From positions 1 through 19,617 of the forward strand of contig JAJYTL010000021.1 in NCBI GenBank assembly GCA_021793055.1: DNA of 19,617 bases, in the 5' to 3' direction. Below, in pieces: positions 7,226 to 14,859 of the stretch. The position numbers and the translations under genes were made by a program. Source of the stretch: Pseudomonadota bacterium (lineage in GTDB: Bacteria; Pseudomonadota; Alphaproteobacteria; Ferrovibrionales; Ferrovibrionaceae). The notes below the pieces were generated by a model, which saw only the letters and a list, made by a program, of their open reading frames with translations, was not told the DNA's origin and made no database searches. Positions within the stretch are counted from its first letter, which is position 1. The number at the start of each line of letters is the position of its first letter.

Positions 7226-8227
7226 ATGGTGTCGGCCAAGCCGCGGCAGCGGAAACCCTTGCTGATCGTCACCCGCAAGCTGCCCGAGGTCATCGAGACC
7301 CGGATGATGGAGCTGTTCGACACGCGCCTCAATACCGACGATCACCCCTTCAGCCACGCGGAGCTGATCGAGGCGGTGAAGGTCGCCGACGTCCTGACGC
7401 CGACCGTGACCGATCGCATCGACGGCTCGGTGCTCTCCCATGCCGGGCCGAACTTGAGGCTGATCGCCAATTTCGGCACCGGGGTCGATCATATCGACGT
7501 TGCCGCCGCCCATGCCCGCGGCATCACCGTCACCAATACGCCTGGCGTCCTCACCGAGGATACCGCCGACATGACCATGGCCCTGATCCTCGCCGTGCCG
7601 CGCCGCCTCACCGAGGGCGAGCGGCGCCTGCGCGACCACCAATGGCAGGGCTGGTCGCCGACCTGGATGCTCGGTCACCGCATCTGGGGCAAGCGGCTCG
7701 GCATTCTCGGCATGGGCCGCATCGGCCAGGCGGTGGCGCGGCGCGCCAAGGCCTTCGGCCTTTCGATCCATTACCACAACCGCCGCCGGGTCGACGCCGC
7801 GATCGAGAAGGAGCTCGACGCGACCTATTGGGAAAGCCTCGACCAGATGCTGGCCCGCATGGACATCATTTCGATCAACTGCCCGCACACGCCAGCGACC
7901 TATCATCTGCTGTCCGCCCGCCGGCTCGAGCTGATCCAGTCCAAGGCCTATGTCGTCAATACCGCGCGCGGCGAGGTGATCGACGAAAACGCCCTGATCC
8001 GGCTCTTGCGCCGCAAGTCGCTGGCCGGCGCCGGGCTCGACGTGTTCGAGAACGAGCCGGCGGTCAATCCGAAGTTGCTCGAACTCGACAATGTGGTGCT
8101 GCTGCCGCATATGGGCTCGGCGACGATCGAGGGCCGCATCGACATGGGCGAGAAGGTCCTGATCAACATCAAGACCTTCACCGACGGCCACACGCCGCCA
8201 GACCGCGTGCTGCCTGGCATGGTCTAG
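7226..8227 (+). CDS. D-2-hydroxyacid dehydrogenase (glyoxylate/hydroxypyruvate reductase-like)
   Basis: A 333-residue cytoplasmic NAD(P)-dependent D-isomer-specific 2-hydroxyacid dehydrogenase, likely reducing glyoxylate or hydroxypyruvate to glycolate or D-glycerate. The substrate-binding half has LIANFGTGVDHIDV followed by GITVTNTPGVLTEDTAD. The Rossmann motif is G162-MGRIG-167. Catalytic residues are R248 (NTARGEV), E275 (DVFENEP) and H295 (LLPHMGSAT), all present. After the second strand of the Rossmann fold the sequence is YHNRRR rather than an acidic residue, which suggests NADPH use (inference). Length is normal. ATG 7226 follows GGGAGAGCGAGATCAGG. A paralogue such as GyaR, GhrA or human GRHPR cannot be told apart here, so no symbol is given. 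The stop codon lies inside a strong hairpin. Confidence 0.88.
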   Translation: MVSAKPRQRKPLLIVTRKLPEVIETRMMELFDTRLNTDDHPFSHAELIEAVKVADVLTPTVTDRIDGSVLSHAGPNLRLIANFGTGVDHIDVAAAHARGITVTNTPGVLTEDTADMTMALILAVPRRLTEGERRLRDHQWQGWSPTWMLGHRIWGKRLGILGMGRIGQAVARRAKAFGLSIHYHNRRRVDAAIEKELDATYWESLDQMLARMDIISINCPHTPATYHLLSARRLELIQSKAYVVNTARGEVIDENALIRLLRRKSLAGAGLDVFENEPAVNPKLLELDNVVLLPHMGSATIEGRIDMGEKVLINIKTFTDGHTPPDRVLPGMV

Positions 8228-8275
8228 CGCACGATGATTTTGGGTCGAATAGACCCAAAATCATGTCCGTGCGCT
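8226..8275. repeat. Large bulged hairpin (8 + 13 bp stem) between convergent genes, terminator and/or dispersed palindromic repeat
   Basis: Inner arms ATGATTTTGGGTC (8234-8246) and GACCCAAAATCAT (8252-8264) pair perfectly over a GAATA loop. Outer arms AGCGCACG (8226-8233) and CGTGCGCT (8268-8275) also pair perfectly, with a three-base bulge GTC (8265-8267). It starts inside the stop codon of the dehydrogenase and lies between it and the convergent moeB. It has no T-run after it. Palindromes of this style (TGATTTTGGGTC arms) are dispersed in many Hyphomicrobiales genomes as I recall, so this may be a repeat family member used as a bidirectional terminator. Confidence 0.65.
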
Positions 8276-8284
8276 ATTCAATAA

Positions 8285-8336
8285 ATCGGAGCATGATCTT
8301 GCCCGCAGCGCGGACCTGATTTTCGGGACTGTGCTT
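8285..8336. repeat. Degenerate GGAGCATGATC-type intergenic palindrome
   Basis: AGCATGATC (8290-8298) can pair with GGACTGTGCT (8326-8335) with two G-T pairs and one mismatch. The start AATCGGAGCATGATCTTG and the internal TGATTTTCGGGA match the style of dispersed imperfect palindromes well known between genes in rhizobia and relatives. It directly follows the large hairpin, so two repeat units share this 115-bp gap. Confidence 0.5.
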
Positions 8337-8347
8337 GGGCGGTGGCC

Positions 8348-9142
8348 TCAGGCGGCGCTCAGGCCGAGGTCGCGGATCGTCGCCTGCGGCCCGCACAGCG
8401 GGCATTCCGGGTCGCGCTTGAGGCGCACCAGGCGAAAGCTCGGACTTAAGGCGTCGTAAAGCAGCAGGCGGCCGGACAGGCTTTCGCCGATGCCGACGAT
8501 CTCCTTCAGGACCTCGGTCGCCTGCAGGCTGCCCATGACACCGGCCAGCGCGCCGAGAATCCCGGCCTCCGAGCAGGAGGGCACGAGATCGGGCGGCGGC
8601 GGCTCGCGGAAGACGCAGCGATAGCAGGGGTGCGGCCCGGGCTCGTGCGCCTTGAACGTCGATAGCTGACCCTCGAAGCGGAGCATGGCGGCCGAGACCA
8701 GCGGCTTGCGCAGGAAATAGCAGGCGTCGTTGACGAGAAAGCGGGTGGCGAAATTATCGCTGCCGTCGGCGATCAGATCGTAGCCCGCGATCACCTCGGC
8801 GGCGTTCTCCGGCCGCAGCCGGGTCTCGTGTGCCACCACCTTGACGTCGGGGTTCAAGGCGCCGACGGTCGCCGCCGCCGAGGCGGTCTTGGCGCGGCCG
8901 ATATCGGCGGTCCGGTGCAGCACCTGGCGCTGCAGGTTCGAGAGCGAGACCTTGTCGTCGTCGACGACGCCGATGGTGCCGATCCCCGCCGCCGCGAGAT
9001 AGAGGATCAGCGCCGAGCCGAGGCCGCCGGCGCCGACGACAAGAACCTTCGCCCGCGACAGCCGCTGTTGCCCGGCGCCGCCCACCTCCTTCAGGATGAT
9101 GTGGCGGGCATAGCGCTCGAGCTGGCTGTCGCTGAATTCCAT
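8348..9142 (-). CDS. moeB: MoeB/ThiF/HesA-family adenylyltransferase
   Basis: A 264-residue E1-like enzyme that adenylates the C-terminal glycine of a ubiquitin-like sulfur carrier (MoaD in molybdopterin synthesis, or ThiS in thiamine synthesis). The ATP site is G37-AGGLG-42 with LSNLQRQVLH at about 67-76 and DGSDNFATR at about 126-134. The structural zinc is held by C173-x2-C176 and C247-x2-C250. C190 in PSCSEAGILG is at the usual active-site position. There is no C-terminal rhodanese domain. ATG 9142 lies 3 bases after the cysK stop, so the two are one transcript. Neighbouring cysteine synthase fits sulfur metabolism. MoeB is favoured, but ThiF or a dual-use enzyme cannot be excluded because no moaD or thiS is in view. 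Confidence 0.85.
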   Translation of the reverse strand: MEFSDSQLERYARHIILKEVGGAGQQRLSRAKVLVVGAGGLGSALILYLAAAGIGTIGVVDDDKVSLSNLQRQVLHRTADIGRAKTASAAATVGALNPDVKVVAHETRLRPENAAEVIAGYDLIADGSDNFATRFLVNDACYFLRKPLVSAAMLRFEGQLSTFKAHEPGPHPCYRCVFREPPPPDLVPSCSEAGILGALAGVMGSLQATEVLKEIVGIGESLSGRLLLYDALSPSFRLVRLKRDPECPLCGPQATIRDLGLSAA

Positions 9143-9145
9143 CTC

Positions 9146-10123
9146 TTAAAGCCCTTCGAAGAGCGGCGTCGAGAGATAACGTTCGGCGAAGTCGGGGATG
9201 ATGGCGACGATGGTCTTGCTGGCCATCTCCGGCCGCCGGCCGATCTCGATCGCGGCGGCGAGTGCCGCGCCCGATGAGATGCCGCAGGCGATGCCCTCGA
9301 TCCGCGCCGCGTCGCGCGCGGTCTGGAAGGCGGTCTCGTTGCCGATGGTGACGACCTCGTCGATCAGCTTGGTGTCGAGGATGGCGGGCACGAAGCCGGC
9401 GCCGATGCCCTGAATCTTGTGCGGCCCGGCCTGGCCGCCGGACAGCACCGGGCTGTCTTCGGGCTCGACCGCGATCATGCGGAGCGAAGGCTTGCGGGCC
9501 TTCAGCGCCTCGCCGATGCCGGTGAGGGTGCCACCGGTGCCGATGCCGGACACCACCGCGTCCACCGTGCCGGCGGTATCGGCCCAGATCTCCTCCGCCG
9601 TGGTGGCGCGGTGGATCGCCGGATTGGCCGGGTTCTCGAATTGCTGCGGCATTACCGCCTTGGGATTGTTGGCGAGGATTTCCCGCGCCCGCGCGATGGC
9701 GCCGTTCATGCCCTTCTCGGCCGGCGTGAGTTCCAATTCGGCGCCGAGCAGTTTCAGCATCTTGCGCCGTTCGATTGACATGCTTTCCGGCATCACCAGG
9801 GTGAGGCGATAGCCTCTCGCGGCACAGACGAAGGCGAGCGCGATGCCGGTATTGCCCGAGGTCGGCTCGACCAGCATGGCGTCCGGGCCGATCTTTCCGG
9901 CAGCTTCCAGCGCGTCGACCATGGCGCGGCCGATGCGGTCCTTGACCGAGTTCACGGGATTGAAGAATTCGAGCTTGGCCAGGATGTCGGCCTTGACGCC
10001 GGCCGCGGCGGCGAGCCGTTTGACGCGGACAAGCGGCGTGCCACCGATGGTATCGACGACCGAATCATAGACGCGCCCACGGATCAGGGCGGGTGCGGCG
10101 GCCGTTTTCGTTTGCTGTGTCAT
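9146..10123 (-). CDS. cysK: Cysteine synthase A (O-acetylserine sulfhydrylase)
   Basis: A 325-residue pyridoxal-phosphate enzyme forming L-cysteine from O-acetylserine and sulfide in the cytoplasm. PLP lysine K61 lies in NPVNSVKDRIG. The substrate loop is TSGNTG (88-93), and the phosphate-binding GTGGTLTG is at about 197-204. GISSGAA near the C-terminus is the usual serine loop of the PLP ring. Length is normal for CysK, and there is no regulatory domain as in cystathionine beta-synthase. ATG 10123 has a GGAAACCAGG sequence upstream. An Rrf2 regulator lies 81 bp before it and moeB 3 bp after it on the same strand. The Rrf2-cysK neighbourhood suggests sulfur-responsive control (inference). Confidence 0.93.
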   Translation of the reverse strand: MTQQTKTAAAPALIRGRVYDSVVDTIGGTPLVRVKRLAAAAGVKADILAKLEFFNPVNSVKDRIGRAMVDALEAAGKIGPDAMLVEPTSGNTGIALAFVCAARGYRLTLVMPESMSIERRKMLKLLGAELELTPAEKGMNGAIARAREILANNPKAVMPQQFENPANPAIHRATTAEEIWADTAGTVDAVVSGIGTGGTLTGIGEALKARKPSLRMIAVEPEDSPVLSGGQAGPHKIQGIGAGFVPAILDTKLIDEVVTIGNETAFQTARDAARIEGIACGISSGAALAAAIEIGRRPEMASKTIVAIIPDFAERYLSTPLFEGL

Positions 10124-10167
10124 GCCTGGTTTCCGATTCTCTCTCTTGGTTTCGCTGTTTCGCTTGG

Positions 10168-10184
10168 GCGCTCGGGACGAGCGC
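10168..10184 (-). repeat. Perfect hairpin between the Rrf2 gene and cysK
   Basis: GCGCTCG (10168-10174) and CGAGCGC (10178-10184) pair perfectly across three bases, in the 81-bp gap between the regulator stop and the cysK start. It could partly stop or process the transcript, or be an operator. There is no T-run, and no known riboswitch was recognised. Confidence 0.45.
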
Positions 10185-10204
10185 GCCGCGGCCGTGAGGC
10201 CAAG

Positions 10205-10663
10205 TCAGATGGTAAAGTCGGGGCTGCCCCGGCCTTGGCGCGGGATGCCCGCCTCCTTGGCGCGGTCGCAGATATCCTCGAGGGTCACGCTGTCGAGCTC
10301 GCGCATGACGCTGTTGATCAGCTCGTCGCAAAGCGGCCGCACCACCTTGAGGCCGAGCGCCGAGCCGGCGGCATCGTCCTCCGCGCCCTCGCCGTCGCGT
10401 TCGAGGGCGGCGACCGCGCGCACCACCTCGCCCAGGGTAATGCGCCGCCGCTCCCGCGCCAAGGTATAGCCGCCATTCGGGCCGCGCACCCCCTTCAGGA
10501 TGCCGGCGTGAACGAGATGCTGCATCACCTGTTCGAGATAGCGTTGCGGGATGCCCTGGCGTTGCGTGATCTCCTTGGCCTGCACCGGATTGGGCCGGGC
10601 GTTGTAGGCGATGTCGGCGACCGCTTCGAGGGTAAAGGTGGTGCGTCGAGGCAAGCGAAACAT
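10205..10663 (-). CDS. Rrf2-family transcriptional regulator
   Basis: A 152-residue winged-helix regulator. The N-terminal helix-turn-helix region includes QAKEITQRQGIPQRYLEQVM (about 28-47) and the wing GVRGPNGGYTLAR (58-70), which is the hallmark of Rrf2 proteins. Only two cysteines are present (C112 and C132), so the three-cysteine Fe-S ligand set of IscR or NsrR is missing. That makes an Fe-S-free, CymR-like mode possible. It lies 5 bp after the dut stop and 81 bp before cysK on the same strand. In Firmicutes CymR controls cysteine genes and binds CysK; a similar link here is inference from the neighbourhood only. The frame is open further upstream across dut, but ATG 10663 fits the normal family start. 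Confidence 0.88.
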   Translation of the reverse strand: MFRLPRRTTFTLEAVADIAYNARPNPVQAKEITQRQGIPQRYLEQVMQHLVHAGILKGVRGPNGGYTLARERRRITLGEVVRAVAALERDGEGAEDDAAGSALGLKVVRPLCDELINSVMRELDSVTLEDICDRAKEAGIPRQGRGSPDFTI

Positions 10664-10668
10664 CAGGC

Positions 10669-11121
10669 TCAGTACCCTTTTCCGGTGGATCCGAACCCGC
10701 CCGCGCCGCGGGCGCTGGGGGCAAGCGTTTGGGCGGCAGCGATCTCGACCTGGATCACCGGAGCTACCACCATCTGGGCGATGCGCTCGCCGCGGCGAAG
10801 CGTTACCGGGTCGGTGCCGAGATTGACCAGGAGCACACCAATCTCGCCGCGATAATCGGCGTCGATGGTGCCGGGGGCATTGAGCACGGTGACGCCGTGA
10901 TCGCGCGCGAGGCCGGAACGCGGCCGTATCTGGCCCTCGAAGCCTTCGGGCAGGGCGATGCAAAGCCCGGTTGGCACCAGTTCCCGCGCGCCCGGCGCCA
11001 GCGTGATCTCGCGCTCGAGGGCCGCCCGCAGATCGAAACCGGCGCTGCCTGCAGTGGCATAGGCGGGAAGTTCCAGCCCCTCACCATGTGGCAGCCGGGA
11101 AACGGCGGCGACGGGCCTCAT
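10669..11121 (-). CDS. dut: Deoxyuridine 5'-triphosphate nucleotidohydrolase (dUTPase)
   Basis: A 150-residue trimeric dUTPase that hydrolyses dUTP to dUMP and pyrophosphate, keeping uracil out of DNA and feeding thymidylate synthesis. All five motifs are visible: AGSAGFDLRA (about 24-33), RPRSGLA (66-72), NAPGTIDADYRGEIG (81-95, with catalytic D87), RGERIAQMV (110-118) and the C-terminal arm RGAGGFGSTGKGY (138-150). Its ATG overlaps the coaBC stop by four bases (ATGA), giving translational coupling. The same arrangement is widespread in proteobacteria. It is followed after 5 bp by the Rrf2 regulator. Confidence 0.95.
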   Translation of the reverse strand: MRPVAAVSRLPHGEGLELPAYATAGSAGFDLRAALEREITLAPGARELVPTGLCIALPEGFEGQIRPRSGLARDHGVTVLNAPGTIDADYRGEIGVLLVNLGTDPVTLRRGERIAQMVVAPVIQVEIAAAQTLAPSARGAGGFGSTGKGY

Positions 11122-12374
11122 CGCGCCTTGCCCTTGGGCTTTTGTTTCGTTGCCGCCTTCGGGGTCTCGGTGAGCTGCGCGGCGATGCGCTGCGCGAGCC
11201 GGGCCGCAACCTCCGCCTTGGTCAAGGCGGGCCAGTCCTCGACGCCCGCGGCGCTGACCAGGGAGACCTTGTTGTGGTCGCCGCCAAAGGTCCCGGTCTT
11301 CGGGCCGACGTCGTTGGCGACGATCCAGTCGCATTGCTTACTCGCGAGCTTGGCGCGGGCGTGGGCGAGCAGGTTCTCGGTCTCGGCGGCAAAGCCGACC
11401 ACGAGCTTCGGCCGCCGTTTTCCCGGCCGCGAAAGACGGGCCAGGATGTCGGGGTTCTCCGCTAAGGCGAGGCTCGGCGCCGCGCCGCCCGCCTTCTTGA
11501 TCTTCTGGCCGGCGGGCTTGGCCGGCCGCCAATCGCTCACCGCGGCAGCGCAGACCGCGATATCGACCGGCAGTTCCGCCTCGGCGGCGGCCAGCATCTC
11601 TTCGGCGCTTTCGATATGGACGGTCTTGACCCCCTCCGGGTCGGCGAGCGCGGTCGGGCCGGAAATCAGCACCGTCTCGGCGCCAAGACTGGCGAGCGCC
11701 GCCGCCAGGGCATGGCCCTGCTTGCCCGAGGAGCGATTGGCGATATAGCGCACCGGATCGATTGCCTCATGCGTCGGGCCCGAGGTGACCAGGGCCCGTA
11801 GCTTGCGCAGCGGCCGGTCAGCGCCGGCGCCGGCGGCGAAGTGGCGCTCGATCGCGGCGATGATCGCCGCCGGCTCGGCCATGCGGCCGGGGCCGTATTC
11901 CCCGCAGGCCATGTCGCCTTCGTCCGGCCCGACGACCAGGATGCCGTCGGCCTTGAGCTGCTTGAGATTGCGTTGCGTCGCCGGGTGCGTCCACATGCGG
12001 ACGTTCATCGCCGGCGCCACCAGAACCGGCCGGTTGGTGGCGAGCAGCGCCGTGGTCGCAAGATCGTTCGCGAGGCCGCCCGCCATGCGCGCCAGGATGT
12101 CGGCGCTGGCCGGCGCGACGACCAAAAGATCGGCGTCGCGGGAAAGCTGGATATGGCCCATCTCGGCTTCGTCTGTGAGCGAGAAGAGGTCGCGATAGAC
12201 CTTCTCGCCGGACAGCGCCGCGACACTCAACGGGGTGACGAACTCGGCCCCGCCGGGGGTCAGGATACAGCGCACGCGAACGCCCCGTTCCTTCAGCCGG
12301 CGGATCAGCTCCAGGCTCTTATAGGCGGCAATGCCGCCCGAAATGATCAATAGAACACGTTTTCCCGCCAGCAC
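11118..12374 (-). CDS. coaBC: Bifunctional phosphopantothenoylcysteine decarboxylase / phosphopantothenate-cysteine ligase
   Basis: A 418-residue two-domain coenzyme A enzyme that first joins cysteine to 4'-phosphopantothenate and then decarboxylates the product. The N-terminal FMN-dependent CoaC half has GGIAAYKS (13-20), active-site H74 in EMGHIQLSRDADL, PAMN (121-124) and C157 in ACGEYGPGRM. The CoaB half starts at about 190 with ALVTSGPTHEAIDPVRYIAN and has LVVGFAAETENL and DWIVANDV. The start is GTG 12374; a nearby ATG at 12390 is out of frame. The ribosome site is weak. It overlaps dut by four bases and lies 105 bp downstream of ubiB. A short lysine-rich tail (TKQKPKGKAR) ends the protein. 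Confidence 0.95.
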   Translation of the reverse strand: MLAGKRVLLIISGGIAAYKSLELIRRLKERGVRVRCILTPGGAEFVTPLSVAALSGEKVYRDLFSLTDEAEMGHIQLSRDADLLVVAPASADILARMAGGLANDLATTALLATNRPVLVAPAMNVRMWTHPATQRNLKQLKADGILVVGPDEGDMACGEYGPGRMAEPAAIIAAIERHFAAGAGADRPLRKLRALVTSGPTHEAIDPVRYIANRSSGKQGHALAAALASLGAETVLISGPTALADPEGVKTVHIESAEEMLAAAEAELPVDIAVCAAAVSDWRPAKPAGQKIKKAGGAAPSLALAENPDILARLSRPGKRRPKLVVGFAAETENLLAHARAKLASKQCDWIVANDVGPKTGTFGGDHNKVSLVSAAGVEDWPALTKAEVAARLAQRIAAQLTETPKAATKQKPKGKAR

Positions 12375-12479
12375 GTAAAAACCATTTCATTAACGAATTT
12401 TGCCTGTGAATAGTTTAGTTGCCCCAGCTCACCTGTGCAAGGGGCCTGGAACGGGTTCGATTCGCGCCCGGAGCCTGCT

Positions 12480-14045
12480 TCAGCCGCCAGCCAGGCGAAG
12501 AACCAGCAGCGCCGCTAGCAGGGCGGCGACGGTCCAAAGCGCGAACAGCAGTGGCCGCCTTCGCGTCGCGCCGAGCGCCGCCAGCTCGGCCAGGGTTTCC
12601 GGCGCGAGGCGAAGGCCGGCGTCGGGCTCTTTCGGTTGCAGCGCTGTCTCGATCCGGGCGGCGAGTAGCGGCAATCCTTCGATCGCGCGGCGCGCCGCCG
12701 CAGCGAGATCCTGGGCTATCGCCTCGGGCCCGATCTCGCGCTGCAGCCAGGCCTCGACCGGCTCGTGCGACGCGGCCCAGAAATTGGTTTCGGGATCGAG
12801 CGAGCGGGCCAGCCCCTCGGTCGTCACCATGGTCTTTTGCAACAGCAGAAGCTGCGGCTGGGTCTGCATGTCGAAGGTGCGGGTGACCTCGAACAGCTGG
12901 GCGAGCAGCCGGCCGAAGGAGATTTCGTTCACCGGCCGGCCCCGAATCGGCTCGCCGATGGCGCGGCAGGCGAGGGCGAAATCCTCGACCGATTTGCTTT
13001 TCGGCACATAGCCGGCGTTGAAATGCGCCTCCGCCGCGCGCTGCCAGTCGCCGACCACGAAGGCGCGCAGGATCTCCGCAAGATACCAGCGGCTCTCGCG
13101 GCTGAGGCGGCCCATGATGCCGAAATCGACCGCGACGATGGTGCCTTCGGGCGCGACGAACAAATTGCCGTGGTGGAAATCGGCGTGGAAGAAGCCGTGC
13201 TCCAGCGTCTGGGCCAGAAAGACGCGGATCACCCGGACCGCGAGCTCCGGCAGATCGTGGCCCGCCGCGCGAAGCGCTTCGAGATCGTCGATCGGAGCGC
13301 CCTTGACCCGTTCCGCGGTCAGCACCCGCTTGCCGCTGCGCTGCCAGTCGATGCGGGGCACGCGGAAGGTCTCGTCGGCGGCGAAGTTCTCCGCCAACTC
13401 GCAGGCCGCCGCTGCCTCGAGCCGCAGATCCATCTCGCGCTCGACGCTTTCCCGCAAGGTCTCGACCACGGCTACCGGGCGCAGCCGCCGCAAGGTCGGG
13501 ACCAGGCGCTCGGCGGTTCGCGCCATCCAGAAGAACAGGTCGAGATCGCGGCGGAAGGCGGCCTCGACGCCGGGGCGAAGCACTTTGACCGCGACCTCCT
13601 CGCCCTCGGTGGTGACGGCGAAATGCACCTGCGCGATCGAGGCGGCGGCGACCGCCTCGTCGTCGAAACTCTCGAATAGGTCCTCGACCGGCCGGCCGAG
13701 CTCGGCGGCGATGCTGGCGCGGGCGATTTCCGCCGCGAACGGCGGCAAGCCGTCGCGCAGCAGCGCGAGATCGGCCGCGACTTCCTCGCCGACCAGATCG
13801 GCGCGCACCGAGAGCGTCTGACCGAGCTTGATATAGCTCGGGCCGAGTTCCTCGAACGCGGCGGCAAGCCGGGCGCCCGGCCGCGTGCCGTTCTTATCCG
13901 CGCGGCCGCTTTTGGCGAGCCGCTTTACCAGCCAGCCGGCGAAGGGCGGCAGCGGCAGATAGTCGAAAACGAACAGCGCGCGATGACGCCGGAGCGTGCG
14001 GAAGACGGTGGTCAGCCGGAGGAGATGAAGGCCGTTTTTCAGCAC
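12480..14045 (-). CDS. ubiB: UbiB, atypical kinase/ATPase of ubiquinone biosynthesis
   Basis: A 521-residue member of the ABC1/ADCK/UbiB family that supports ubiquinone synthesis at the inner membrane. Family signatures are present: K73-LGQ-76 (KxGQ motif), the alanine-rich loop AAAS (133-136) that replaces the usual glycine-rich loop, ATP lysine K154 in VAVKVLRP, DFHHGN (289-294) and VDFG (306-309). The C-terminus is hydrophobic (LLFALWTVAALLAALLVLRL), consistent with the membrane anchor. The GTG start at 14045 directly abuts the ubiE TGA at 14048-14046, so the two are co-translated. Codons and length are ordinary. Confidence 0.94.
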   Translation of the reverse strand: MLKNGLHLLRLTTVFRTLRRHRALFVFDYLPLPPFAGWLVKRLAKSGRADKNGTRPGARLAAAFEELGPSYIKLGQTLSVRADLVGEEVAADLALLRDGLPPFAAEIARASIAAELGRPVEDLFESFDDEAVAAASIAQVHFAVTTEGEEVAVKVLRPGVEAAFRRDLDLFFWMARTAERLVPTLRRLRPVAVVETLRESVEREMDLRLEAAAACELAENFAADETFRVPRIDWQRSGKRVLTAERVKGAPIDDLEALRAAGHDLPELAVRVIRVFLAQTLEHGFFHADFHHGNLFVAPEGTIVAVDFGIMGRLSRESRWYLAEILRAFVVGDWQRAAEAHFNAGYVPKSKSVEDFALACRAIGEPIRGRPVNEISFGRLLAQLFEVTRTFDMQTQPQLLLLQKTMVTTEGLARSLDPETNFWAASHEPVEAWLQREIGPEAIAQDLAAAARRAIEGLPLLAARIETALQPKEPDAGLRLAPETLAELAALGATRRRPLLFALWTVAALLAALLVLRLAGG

Positions 14046-14810
14046 TCAGATGCGCCACGCGGAATGAAGGGCGACAATGCCGCCGGAAAGGCGCCGGACG
14101 CGAACATTGCCGAGTCCCGCGCCGGCGATCATCTCGGCGAAGGTCTCGGCATCCGGGAAGCGGCGGATGCTTTCGGCGAGATAGCGATAGGGGCCGGCAT
14201 CGCCCGCCACCACGGCGCCGAGCCCGGGCAGGATGCTGCGCGAGTAAAGATCGTAGAGGCCGGCGAGGCCGGGCTGGGTGACGCGGCTGAATTCGAGGCA
14301 GAGGAAGTGTCCGCCGGGGCGCAGCACGCGCCGGGCCTCGCGCAGCGCGGCCGGGATGTCGGTGACGTTGCGGATGCCGAAGGCGATGGTATAGGCGTCG
14401 ACCGCGCCGTCGGCGAACGGCAGCTTCTCAGCGTCGCCGACGGTGAAGCTGATGCCCCCCAAGAGGCCGCGGTCGATGGCGCGTTCGCGCCCGACCCGAA
14501 CCATCTCCTCGTTGATGTCGAGCAGATCGACGCGCCCGCCCTTGGCCGCGGGCGCCCGTTCGAGAAAGCGGAAGGCGATATCGCCGGTGCCGCCAGCAAC
14601 GTCGAGGAGGCGCATCGGCGGGCGCGGGTTCAGCCAATCGATCAGGGCCGTTTTCCACAGCCGGTGGATGCCCATCGACATGAGGTCGTTCATCAGGTCG
14701 TAGCGCGGCGCGACCTTGGCGAAAACCCCGTGGACCAGCCCGGCCTTAGCCGCCTTCGGCACCACGCGGTCGCCGAAAAAGGCGGTATCGTCTTCTTGCT
14801 CCGCGGTCAT
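14046..14810 (-). CDS. ubiE: UbiE, demethylmenaquinone/2-methoxy-6-polyprenyl-benzoquinol methyltransferase
   Basis: A 254-residue SAM-dependent C-methyltransferase of ubiquinone (and menaquinone) synthesis. Visible are VFAKVAPRYDLMNDLMSMG near residue 30, the SAM motif I LLDVAGGTGDIAFRFL, DINEEMVRVGRERA, the UbiE signature YTIAFGIRNVTDIPAALREA and RVLRPGGHFLCLEFSRV. ATG 14810 is preceded by the short 49-bp divergent gap to mutM. The frame is open further upstream over mutM, but that is a shadow of the other strand. Followed without a gap by ubiB. Confidence 0.95.
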   Translation of the reverse strand: MTAEQEDDTAFFGDRVVPKAAKAGLVHGVFAKVAPRYDLMNDLMSMGIHRLWKTALIDWLNPRPPMRLLDVAGGTGDIAFRFLERAPAAKGGRVDLLDINEEMVRVGRERAIDRGLLGGISFTVGDAEKLPFADGAVDAYTIAFGIRNVTDIPAALREARRVLRPGGHFLCLEFSRVTQPGLAGLYDLYSRSILPGLGAVVAGDAGPYRYLAESIRRFPDAETFAEMIAGAGLGNVRVRRLSGGIVALHSAWRI

Positions 14811-14859
14811 GGCGGGACCATAGCGCAAGGCTTTCGGGCGCGCTACTCTCTGCCGCGCC

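Noticed and set aside
7049..8191. Minus-strand extension of the SH3 reading frame across the dehydrogenase
   Set aside because: The opposite strand codes for a well-conserved dehydrogenase with all catalytic residues; the extension has no recognisable domain and would place the signal peptide in mid-protein.
10124..10204. Sulfur or SAM riboswitch before cysK
   Set aside because: Only one short hairpin is present; none of the SAM riboswitch consensus elements known to me could be found in 81 bp.
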